Of a stretch of 64,000 bases of DNA, positions 9,250 to 20,155 are shown piece after piece (position 1 is the first letter of the stretch; the number at the start of each line of letters is the position of its first letter). The position numbers and the translations under genes were made by a program. The stretch is from NCBI RefSeq assembly GCF_001723175.1, contig NC_064653.1, positions 868,001 to 932,000 on the forward strand. The letters run 5' to 3'. The stretch is from Penicillium oxalicum (Eukaryota > Ascomycota > Eurotiomycetes > Eurotiales > Aspergillaceae). The notes beneath the pieces were generated by a model, which ran no database searches, had not been told where the DNA came from, and saw only the letters and a list, made by a program, of their open reading frames with translations.

Positions 9250-10796
9250 TTTCCAGGGTTTCCTCCCACGGAGCAGTTTCCAGTGGCCAGGCCAAAAAAA
9301 GAAACGCCGACTTTGAAGGATGAGAATCCAACCGGCAGAGAATGAGAATTAGCCAAGGCAATCAAAAGAAGAAGAACCACTACTTGGAGAAGGAGAAGAA
9401 GAAGGCAGACAGAGCCCCCAACCTACTGTTGCGATGGGTGGGATAAGGAAGACAGAAGACCCCCCAAAAAAGAAGAAGAAGAAGAAGAAGAAGAAGCCAT
9501 GATTCATATAGATATCGCTAATAGATACCCATAAAAGAGCCTACCAACAACTGCAGTATGTGCTATTTTCCAAGTTCCCCCGAGAATTAGAATCTGAATG
9601 CAACTAGGACCCCTTTTTTTCTTTCTTTTTTCCCCCCTTCTCTAAATCAACCATGTCCAGCCTGGTGAAACCGCGTACCCCCATTCTGATTCCATGAACT
9701 ACTAGATAGGTACTAGGCAGGTGAAGCCGTACCTAGCGAAACATGCTCCGGTCAGGGTTCAATTGGATCATAGAATACAAGTAGATAATCCTCTAACTTG
9801 CACCAGTGGTGCCTACCTACCTACCCGGCGGGCCGTCTTTCAATTGATGCAAGGCCCTATCCTTTCTAGGTAGGTGCACGGTAATGCATGACGCATGCTG
9901 TCTAGTATCTGCATAGGCGTAATACCTACTATACCTCCTCACCAACGGAGTGGAAATCCCTGCTCTACTCAAACAATAGTACCCCCTTTTTGGCGTGGCC
10001 AGTGAGGTACAAAGTATTTCGTGTGGGAGTGAGCGGCAGATCAAACAAGTTGGATTAGACAATGAAATAATCTTGAGGGGGGTCATTCTTCTTTCATGTT
10101 ATTTCACAGCTTTGAAGGACAGTGCGATACAAACTTTGTTGAGGTTACACTATAGCTGCACAAACCCAGAATGACTAGAGTTTTCTGGCACTCAACTAGT
10201 AGTTGGTAGTAGAGGGGTAGATCGTCTGCAAAAGTCTCAGCGAGGGAAAAAGATATGATACAGAAACTAGCAGCCAAAATCCAATGCCAGAAGACAAACA
10301 GAAACCTCATCTTTCCCACCATGATGTGACAAGACACGCCCAACGCAGGAGATCTGGGGGGAGGAAAACAAAGATGTGCCTCCCCTACACAATTTCGGCT
10401 ATTGACATTGTTCTCGTGTGCCCTGTTTCTTGCAAGTAGTAGTTATTCATTCCTTTGTCCATCAGGTATGCTCGATCATTTAGACACGCTAAATCAAGGA
10501 CTGGGACGCAAAGTGACGACTGAGAGAGGAAAATGGGACAGGGAAAAAAAGAAAAAGAAAGGATGATAGGAGATCAGGCAAGTGCGATAATATGTGTGTG
10601 ATGAATAGACAGTGGGGAAGAATAAAAATGGTTGGGGATTTTTTGAAATGTTTTCAACCCATGTTTTCGCGTAGAAGAATAAAAGACCAATGAAGAAACT
10701 CTCAAACCCAGGATGTCGGGTGAATCAACGTAATGATAGAACCTCCCTTCCTGAATGGAACCTCTCTCTTGTGCCGTCTCTCTGTCTCTCTCTCTC
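9250..10796. other. Intergenic region
   Basis: About 1.5 kb with no supportable gene. It holds an AAG microsatellite, pyrimidine tracts near 9616-9640 and a cluster of TACCTA/TAGGTA-type hexamers between about 9696 and 9940. The right part should be the rev7 3' UTR. Confidence 0.55.
9471..9496. repeat. (AGA)n microsatellite
   Basis: A perfect AAG/AGA trinucleotide run following an A tract. Confidence 0.9.
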
Positions 10797-11675
10797 TTAC
10801 GGGTGCGGCTCCGACTCCACAGGCTCGTTGAACTTTTGACGTGCCTCTTCCACCCACAGTTCCAATCGAAGCTCTCCCGCTTCCACCCGGCGTACAGGCA
10901 CTGTCTTGGCCCGACCATTGGAGACAGGATGTGCTGGCTGCTGCTGGGCTTCCCCATTCCGGACTTTGGAGACTGAGTATGGGGCCGTGCAGGAGCGTAA
11001 ATGAACCTTGCCCGGCTCGGCCACTATCCAGGCCTGCTCTTCGCTTGTGGTCCCAGCCGGTGGGAGAGCATCCTCTCGGACCTCGATACAGACGGTGAAA
11101 CTGAATTCATCGTCTCGGGGGAGAGGGGTCAGACGAGCACAAGCAGACGCAAGTCGAGCCAGACAAGCTCGGAATTGGGCTTCGAGATCGACGGAGGTGG
11201 ATGCGGGCCCTCCTGGGGGACCTGACGTGGATGGTTCATCCTTCCTCCCTTCAAAAGTGGTGTTCTGGTCTCCCGCTGGAACACGAGGGAACCCGGAGAG
11301 ATCAAAGGCATATCGCTCAAGAGGCTGATTGGTACGGAGAGATGAGATGATGATACTCACTGCCGTGATGGTACCCTTCAAGATCTCCGTCCCCACCGCG
11401 ATGGAAGCATCGTTGATATAGTCACATACTTTGGGGTGACGGGACTGTCGAACGGGATAGTTGTAGGCCCGCACCGGTAGAAATGTAGCACGGGGATAGA
11501 CTGATCGCAGAAAGAGTATTTGGTGAACAGATACCGTCAGGAAACTGGTAAAGGAGGCCGCCAGTGCTGATTGATTCGTGGGCAGCGATTTAGTTGCAGG
11601 AAGCGGGGCGGAAAAGGTTGTCATGGTGGTGGCGGTAGTGGTGGTCGTGCTACTGGCTTCACTGGCTGCGGACAT
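10797..11675 (-). CDS. rev7: HORMA-domain protein Rev7 (DNA polymerase zeta subunit)
   Basis: A single exon of 292 residues from the ATG at 11675 (MSAASEASS). The HORMA core is clear: SFTSFLTVSVHQILFLRSVY, then PRATFLPVRAYNYPVRQSRHP, then CDYINDASIAVGTEILKG, with VSIIISSLRTNQPLERYAFDLS. This matches Rev7/MAD2L2, which binds Rev3 and stabilises polymerase zeta in translesion DNA synthesis. It is longer than vertebrate Rev7 (about 211 residues). The extra length lies in a Thr/Ser-rich N-terminal tail and a loop of about 30 residues rich in G, P and S (around EGRKDEPSTSGPPGG) before the second half of the HORMA fold. The end, LRLELWVEEARQKF, is the usual HORMA safety-belt region. No intron is needed. 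Confidence 0.85.
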   Translation of the reverse strand: MSAASEASSTTTTTATTMTTFSAPLPATKSLPTNQSALAASFTSFLTVSVHQILFLRSVYPRATFLPVRAYNYPVRQSRHPKVCDYINDASIAVGTEILKGTITAVSIIISSLRTNQPLERYAFDLSGFPRVPAGDQNTTFEGRKDEPSTSGPPGGPASTSVDLEAQFRACLARLASACARLTPLPRDDEFSFTVCIEVREDALPPAGTTSEEQAWIVAEPGKVHLRSCTAPYSVSKVRNGEAQQQPAHPVSNGRAKTVPVRRVEAGELRLELWVEEARQKFNEPVESEPHP

Positions 11676-12678
11676 TGCCGTCAATCGATCCGGTCTCGTT
11701 TCCACCACAGGAGCGGCCTTGATGGAGTCTCGAAGAGTTTGGATGATGTTCCACCCTGAAGCTAATCATCGCTCTACCTGCCTGAGACGGGGCTATCAGT
11801 ATGACTGTTGTTTCAAGGAATCGAGGGTGTGCAGGGTGGAGGAATCCGAGACGCTGAATCGGTAACACGGCCGCAAAACCAATGCCATTTGTGTTGCGGT
11901 CGGCCTCGAAGACTGGGAGCATTGTCTGCCCCACGAACACATTCCCACAAAAGAAAAAGCAAAAGAAAAAAGACAAAATAAAAGGGACCTGCATGCGCAG
12001 AGAAGGGAGGGACCCAAGGAGCATTCGAGAAGGTTTGTAAGGACTTTCTTCAAGGGTCCAACTCGGTGTGGGGTTGAGATAGAACATCCTAATAGAGGGG
12101 AAAGAGGGGTGTGTTTAAGTGTTCAACGCAAACAATCCGGAAGGACACATACGCTGGGGTGGACAAAACAATCGGAGGCGAGCCCTCAAAGCATGAGGGG
12201 ACGTAGATAAGCCAAAGAATCGAGAGAGACGTTCCACTAGAGGATGGTTCCGAGTCCGAACAAGAGAGGGTCGAGTGTATTCTCTACCCTTTTTCTCAGG
12301 GAGGGAGCGAGACAAGGGAGGGGAGCGCGAGGAGGGGTCCTAGCGACCGAGGGAGAGCCGGGGGTTCAGCGCGATGAATTGGAAACCAAAAGAAAGAAAA
12401 GAGACCCTCACTGGGCAATATCGCCTCAGCTCCCACAAAATCTGTATACAAGAAAAAAGATAGTCAAGGAAATGACGGATGAATCACTCAGCCACAGGTC
12501 TCACAATGTAAGTGTTTGGGTGGAGAGGAAAAGCAGAGAGCGGAAGACAAACCCACGGTGACGATTCCTGTCACGTGGTTGCGTCATGGGCGCTGCAGAC
12601 CTTCGCCTCGTGTGCGCGAGAGGAATTTTCCGTCCGGACCAGATGTCCACGAAGGCAAACGGCAAAGATCATGCATCG

Positions 12679-12724
<46 letters not shown>

Positions 12725-15700
12725 GAGACCAACAGTAAACCAGAGTGTATTACAGTTGAAAATATCATATTCATCTTCATTTACACGAGGGGACTCGAGA
12801 GCTCGATATCGAGGGCGTCTAGTTTCAGAAGGCAAAGGTGGTCGGCTTCGAGCTTCAGGCACCCACGACTCTCTCCATCTCGCTCCAATGGCCTTTGACC
12901 GGCGACGGACAGAAGCCATGCGATCATTCTGCGATGCTGTCATGTCATGTCAACGTGGACTGCGGTACCCGGAGCCCTGTCGATGCCAGCTCTGATTTAG
13001 CTTCAGCCGATTTTCCGCTCGGTTCGGTACGCAGGAACTGTTTAATTTATTGGAGGCAATTGATTAGTGGGATAGGGCTGCTGGTACACTTAAAGGTGCA
13101 TGTGGCACTGAATTGAGGCCGTCCACGCGGCTTGGGCGGCATTCCACCTCACCGTTCACACGATCGACCAAATCTGTCCACTTGCCGCCCTACTGTCTGC
13201 CTGATCTCCAGACGAGGATACGAGGCACGTCGGTGCGCACTCGGCAAAATGTCCGCCTTAGATATGCACTGCGCGCCCCTCCTGTTGGGCATCTAATTCT
13301 CCCTCCACTCACACTACGCCCAGTCTAACAAGATCGTCTCCCAGCCCGGGCCGTGTGAAGAAGCTAGAAGAGAGCGTGCCGATTTTAGAGCCTGTGCTTA
13401 TGAATGATCTTGTTTGATTCTTCGGATAATCGCCGGATATACAGTAGTGGGCAACGCTCGAGGTGGTCGACATCGACAGGCTGAGAAGACCTCCTGAGCT
13501 TAGGTCACGGTACTAGTAGTAGTAGGGTACGATGATTATGTCATGAATGGTAGGCGCCGGTGCCCAGGTGGTGGCGAGTGAGAAAATGGACGATCGTCGT
13601 CAGCACGACTTATGAGCCGAAAATAAACATTGATCATGCACATGGAGGGGTCAGATTGAGTGTCTGAAGAAGAGCATAATGTAGCCAAGCTTGGTGGGTT
13701 TGCTCTCTTCGTCCCGATGAAGTGTCCGGTCGTCTATGAGATCCATCCTACATAAACAAGATCTGCGAGCATTGTTTTTGGTCGTCCTGTCTGTAGATAT
13801 AGAGTCCACCCGTGGACAAGAGATACAAATTAGGTTTTGTACCCAGTGGATGGTACAAAACTAGGTTAGAACCTAAGTTGCCATAGGAGGGACAACGGGC
13901 AACCATGGGTCTCGGTTGCCCTGAACTGGAACGCATTTTCCACGATCGTCACAGTGCGGACACGCCAATATGATTACCTCAGCCACGGAAAACTGGAGGT
14001 ATTACCGTCATTGTCACTCAGTCACTGAAACAGGCAGGAGATGACGGATTTGATGGCCAATTAGGTGGCCGCTGGAATCTTGCTCAGATACTTTCGAAAT
14101 TTTCATTACCCTCTACAGCACTACTACTATTGGAAGTAGCCTTGCGAGAAAACACCTCGCCAAATACATGTGCTGCAGTTGGTTAATCCCGTTGGATTGC
14201 AACTGGCACCTAGGTGTCTACACTCCTTGAGAGAACGATATTGCATTTCATACCGTTCATCATCAGCAAAAACCCCAAAATCCATCTTTCCACTTCGGAG
14301 AACTGAGGATTTTTCACGAATATAGTCCACGTGTATCTGATTGATCTTTTAATCCAACATCCCACACAGCTTGTAGGTGAGCCCCGTACGCTTCTCAATC
14401 AGGACTGACACTCTCCTTCTGCTTTTAAGTCAGGAAGAGGGAGCATTGGGGCGGAGATGGAAACAAAAGGGTTACCCATCAGACGACATCTTGTCCTGAA
14501 CTGTGGGGGGACGGGAGGGTCGAATTTGCTGGTCCAAGTCACACCGCGCCCAATCAGGCTTTTCCTGCTATGTACCATCCTGAGCTCTTGCAGTATGAGT
14601 GAAAGAGATAATGTATAATGCTTCAGACTGTGCTTTCGAAGCTTGAGTGACCTATCGTGGAAACGGGATGTTCGGCGAACCCAAATCCATCACGTGGCGA
14701 TGCGAGAACAGTACACCGGATATTTTCCTGCATTTGGCAGATGAGCGCAGTTAACGACAGGCACGGTGACCGAGGCTATCCATCAAGCGTTCAGTACTAG
14801 GTAGCTCCCTCTCCTGTGAGCATGATGGTCCTCTCTGATGTCCCATCCCATGTGTTGCGGGATATAGGGATGGCGGAAACCTACGAGGACACTCTTCCCT
14901 AAATGTCAGTACAAAAGAGCTTCAACCGAGATTGTGATTGAACTGTGGGACTCTACACCGCTGGATATTGGCTTGCGTCAGAGACGACTCCATTTCGAGC
15001 AGATGGGTGTTCCGTCGTCTCTGAGCTAATTTGGAACTGAAACGTTGTGGTTGGGCTCCGGATCAGTCGTCTGAGGGCTCTTGACCACTTTCGACACGAG
15101 CTCCTCTGCACGTTCGGCGAGCGGAGCTATCATGTCGAGAGTGACAAGTAAACGCTAGCTTGCTGATTGGCTCATGTTTTCCGTCGATAATGTGGAGTAT
15201 TCCGAACATGAGTTGATCTATATGTCTGGACGTCAGAGTGCAAGATGGTGTGACTTGCACTTTTGTTTCCCAAGCTGACCATGACACTCTACTTTGTAGG
15301 GAGCGAGCAAGATCCATGGGGCAACCTCTGAATCGAAGCCCAGAGTGCAGCGTGCGTGAAAGCTGGAAAACCTTGTTTGCTTGAAGAATGCTGATCACCG
15401 GCACACGCCTCAGTGAAGCCCCTTGACAGCAAACTGCGTTGAAATCCAAGGGAATTGCTGGCGATACCTTCTGGCAATATGGTGATCAACTGTCCACTGA
15501 GCCCTCGCCTGATGATGGCTAGACTCTCTACCGTGGGACCTCAAACTCAGCAATTTTAGTGACGGGCCATGTTAAGGCCATTAAGAATGCTCACCGAGGC
15601 TTACAATGAATGTCTATGTTTGTTGGTGTGTCTGCAAGCTTTGTTGATATACGAATCTTTTGAATTTGTCTAATCGAGTTAACATCCCATCAATGTGGCT

Positions 15701-16875
15701 ATATTGAAGTATGCTTCCACCATCTACTCGAAATCTCAAGTGTTTCAGTAGGCGATCCCTCCGAGCCTTTGTCTTCTTTGAGCCATGGAATATGTATTTC
15801 CTAAAACTATGACAAGCTCCATTATTGGCATTTGTTATCTTGAGTCAGCTATTTTCAATTTACTGTGTTTGAAAGCACTATACACAGATTCTCTGTGAGC
15901 AACATGTCACTGGCAGAAGAATACACATAGAGATCCAGCTAGTTGATATTTACTTGGCACTTTCGGTCTGGAACTAGAAACCAGTAAGAGACGGGAATAG
16001 CATCAACAAGTCCGCAGACAGCTTCTAACAACTCCTGTTCTAACTGGAGGGCGAGGGAAAAATAATATCTACCATCTGAACCTAGATGTGTTACCTATAT
16101 TCGTAGAGGTGATCCAAGAGGACGGTTCCACAATTTCTGATGGATTTTTAGATGAATCTGAAAGAATATCACTCAAGGACTCTCGTCCAACCTTAGCATT
16201 TACACGTAAGTGGTTTATGGTCAGCTCTGGAAAAATCTGCCTCATTAATAGCACAGAGTCATTCATTGACGAGATACCCTCTTTCTTCCAATTTATAGTT
16301 GCGCACTGGCGAGACTAATTTCACTCAATCAAGATCGGCAGCATATTCGATGTAAACTGCTGACTGCCGCAAATGTGGAAGAAAGAGCAGAATTTCGTTC
16401 ATACATAAGAAGGTCTTGCTGATCAAGGCAAGAAATCACCAGCAAAGGCCCTGCACACTTCTCGAGAGGGCATGGGCATGTAGATTAGTTGCGTGTCTCT
16501 AAATATTAGTAAGTGAGGGACAGCTCTTGCTCCCCAGATACTCTTGTTATTGATCAGAGGTCTTCTGTAACCACCAGATCTTAATTACCAACGCAGATAG
16601 TCTTGATCAGAAACAGTCTTCAGGTATGAATTCCGACGAACCTGCAAACCATTTCCCCTTTTGATTAGGCGGTCCCTTTTGAGTGCGCGTCCGAGCTTCC
16701 GACGGGATTGACCGCCCCTGCCCCGCCTGGGCATTATTTCCTTATCGCGTTGCAAGCAAAAACATAATCCAATTCACCACTCTTGACGACGCCCAAACTT
16801 GTCGGTCCAAGTTTTGACTCTGTGGTCAAATAACAAAATAGACTTGTACTGACAGCAGACTGCTGACTCGACGCC
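11676..16875. other. Five-kilobase gene-poor region
   Basis: No gene can be supported. The left part (to about 12.5 kb) is rev7 leader-like sequence with purine-rich DNA and a GA run. The stretch around 15.6-15.9 kb is visibly AT-richer than the genes: hand counts of G+C were 20/60 at 15601-15660, 22/60 at 15661-15720 and 22/60 at 15841-15900. Short open frames at 16069-16318 on both strands are not recognised. No terminal repeats, transposase or reverse transcriptase motifs were seen. Confidence 0.5.
12682..12714. repeat. (GA)n microsatellite
   Basis: An uninterrupted GA run that continues into imperfect GAAAGAGA copies to about 12727. Confidence 0.95.
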
Positions 16876-19800
16876 ATGGAGCAAGAACTACTGTCGCTCC
16901 TGGCAGACACCCAGTCAACCTCCGCGGACGCCAGACATGCCGCGGAGGCTCAACTGGCCCAGCTCAACTCGAACGAGTCGTTTCCCATCTCCCTGACAGC
17001 CATTGCCTCCCACGAGTCCGTCCCCGTCAACCTTCGCCAGTCGGCTCTCTCTGTCTTACGAACATTCATTGCTGGTCACTGGTCCCCCAACCTCGACGAG
17101 TTCAAGGGCCAAATCCTCGTCAACGACCTCAACAAGGCCCAAATCCGTCGTGCTCTCCTTGAGCTGGCGACTACCATTGAGACACCCGAACGCAAAGTCA
17201 AGGCATCTGCGAGCTATGCTGTCAGTAAGATCGCGAGCGCTGACTTCCCGGATGATTGGCCAGAGCTGCTGCCCACCCTCCTGCAAGTGATCAACAACCC
17301 CGCAACCAGTGACAATGCGCTTCACGGAGCCCTCAAGGTGCTTTTGGATCTTGTGGACACGGGATTTAGTGACGAGCAGTTTTTCAATGTTGCGCGGGAT
17401 TTGGTCTCCTCATTATTCGCCGTGGCTACCTCTCAAGCTCGTCGCCCAATGCTTCGAGCACTCGCCGTGGCAGTTTTCCGGTCCTGCTTTGATACTTTGG
17501 AAATGGTTTTGGAGCAACACAAGGCCGCCATCAAGCAATTTGTGGATGAACTACTCAGTGGGTGGTCACCCTACTTCGTGGAAACTCTGAAAGCTCCGTT
17601 GCCCCAGCCACCATCCCCCGAGGAGGCCAACAAAGTGGGCGACATTCCCTCCCAATGGCGTGGAGTTGTCGGCTTGAAGCTTCAGATTGTCAAGGTATGC
17701 TCCTCCGTGATATTTTTCACTTGAGTCCTGTGCTATGGGTCATGACTAAATGAATACATTTCTTTTCTGTCTAGACCATCATGAAGATTCGAATGGTCTT
17801 CCCTGGATTGTTGACCCCCCAGAGCCCAATGTTCTTTAGCACGGTTTGGACCGAACTGACGAATGCTTTACCAATCTATCAAAACTTCTACATCGAAGAC
17901 GAACGTCAAGGACGATTGGAAGATGCGGACGGTCTACCCTACTCGCTTGATTTCCTTGTCCTTGAGGAATTGGATCTTCTTCAAGCACTCTTGAAGGCGC
18001 CCCCAGTCAAGGCAGAACTCGAGCAGCAGTTGAAGAACGCTGGCGCGAACGAGGCTTCCGCTCCCTCATCGAGCTGGCTGCATGAAATGGTGAAACTCAG
18101 TGCTAGCTACGCGCAGATAACTTGCGAGGAAGAGGGCTTATGGGAATTCGACGTGAATCTGTTCCTGTCAGAAGAGACCTCAGTGACTGCAAACTACACA
18201 CCTCGAACTTGCAGTAGCGACTTGATTATCAAGCTCGGTGATTGGCTGGGGTTGAAGACGGCCGAGTGTGTCTTTGCGCACCTGGACAGCCTCTATGCGG
18301 ATGGAGCAGCTTCGTAAGTGCCTTTTGTCAGATTCATGGCCAAGTTTGACTGAAACTGAGTATTGATTCGTCTTCTAGGTGGAAATCTCGCGAGGCGGGT
18401 CTTTATGTTCTCAACGCGCTGCTTCGAGACTGGGGCGAGGTGGATCGATCAATGCCACATGAGCTTCTTGGCCGTTTCATGCCATTCGTCAACCATGCTA
18501 TGGGACAAGAGGATGATCTCTTGCGAGCGAGAGGTTATCTCACAGCTGGAGCTCTATGCAAGGCCGCGGGTGACAAGCTCCAGGAAACTGCAGTCTCCTA
18601 CCTCGGGGCCGCACTGAAGGCGATCGCCGATGATCCTGCCGAGGTTGTCAAGGTGGCCTGCATTCGCATTATTCAAGATCTCATGCCGTCGCTGCCAGCC
18701 AGCATGGCTCGTCCATTCCAGGAAAGTGTTATTTCGACCATTTCTGAATTCGTCTCGACGCATGATCTCCGTGAGGAGGCCGAGTCCGATGACCTGAAGG
18801 TCACTCTGGCTGAGACCTTGCGCGACACCATCATGAGGGACTCGCTCATAGTCTTGTCTTCCAAGGCGATCGAAGTGCTGTTCAGAATTGCCAGCAGCGG
18901 GGCTGATAACTTCCAACTTACCATGACTGTGACCGAAGCATTCGAAGACATCGTTGATGAAATTGCCGAACATGGACCGGAATCATATGTTCGCATCTGC
19001 TCCAATGTCGTGCCTTCGCTCATGGCCGCCATGGATGTGGGAAATCTGACCGACGAGTATGAGCTGACTGTGTTTGCGGCGGATCTGCTCCGCGCACTTG
19101 TCGAACGGGGGGTTGGGCCCCTGCCCGCCGGCTTAGTGGAGACGGTGATGCCTAAGCTCACGCGTCTGCTGATGGAATCTGAAGAAGGCGAGCTTGTCCG
19201 GCCTGTCACGGAGGCCGTTCGTCACTTACTTGCTCGTGACTTTGGCACATTTGCCGCCTGGAGGGACGAACACACCGGCAAGACGGCCGTTGAGGTGGTC
19301 CTGATCATCATTGACCGGTTACTCGGTCCCTCCGTCGACGACAACGCGGCTACCGAGGTCGGCCAACTCGCAGCTGAGCTGGTGGAACGTGCTGGCTCCG
19401 AGGGCCTTGGAGAGTACCTCCCACAGCTCCTTCAAGCGGTGGCCCAGCGCTTGGCCACGGCTGAGCAGGCCCAATTCATCCAGAGTTTGATACTGGTGTT
19501 CGCTCGGCTGACACTCATCAGCGCGCAGGAGGTGGTGGAATTCCTAGCTCAGGTGAACCTGAATGGGCACAGTGGCTTGGTTGTGGTGCTGAGCAAGTGG
19601 CTTGAAAATTCGGTCAACTTTGCTGGGTATGACGAGATCAAGCAGAACATCTTTGCCCTCGCGCGTCTCTACGAACTCTCCGATCCCCGAGTGGCCGAAG
19701 TGCACGTCAAGGGCGACCTCATCATCGCCGATACCGGTCGCATCAAGACCCGATCCCAAGCGCGTACCAACCCGGACCGATACACGACCGTTCCCGCTCC

Positions 19801-20155
19801 GTTGAAGATTGTCAAGGTTCTCATTGAAGAGTTGGCGGCAGCGTCGGGCAATAAGGAAATCGACGCAGCTCAGGCCGCCGCTTTGGAAGATGCGGCGAGC
19901 GATGACGGCGATGACGATTGGGAGGACGAGCCTGGACAGATCCTGGATTTGGGACTCGGCATGACCAAGCAGCAACTGATGAGTTTTGGCGAAGAGGGGG
20001 GGTCAGAGACCACTTTCGGTGTGCGTCGCCGCGATGATGAAACACAGGCGTTCCTGGCGGATTTCTTCCGGCGGGTGTCACAGCGGCCTGGCTTCCAGGA
20101 GGTCTTTGCAGCCTTGACTGCCGACGAGCGGGCGAAGCTCCAGGCTTTGGGCTAG
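16876..20155 (+). CDS. kap114: Karyopherin Kap114 / importin-9 homologue
   Basis: Three exons: 16876-17694, 17775-18313 and 18379-20155, with introns 17695-17774 (GTATGC) and 18314-18378 (GTAAGT); all phases join, giving 1,044 residues, the normal size for a beta-karyopherin. The N-terminus is the importin-beta Ran-binding region (AEAQLAQLNSNESFPISLTA, then VPVNLRQSALSVLRTFI). The rest is a HEAT-repeat solenoid. Kap114/importin-9 carries TBP and histones H2A-H2B into the nucleus. Family-specific features are PDDWPELLPTLL near residue 130, an acidic D/E-rich stretch (SDDGDDDWEDEPG) about 60 residues before the end, and the closing FFRRVSQRPGFQEVFAALTADE segment. The start ATG is the first in frame and begins the conserved helix. 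Cargo is inferred from family. Confidence 0.9.

Noticed and set aside
11719..12087. Minus-strand frame with a phenylalanine/cysteine-rich hydrophobic run upstream of rev7
   Set aside because: The run comes from a simple AAAG-rich DNA stretch; no conserved features, and it lies in the rev7 leader.
13000..16870. Transposon relic
   Set aside because: No terminal repeats, target-site duplication or transposase/reverse transcriptase motif was seen; only AT-rich composition supports it.
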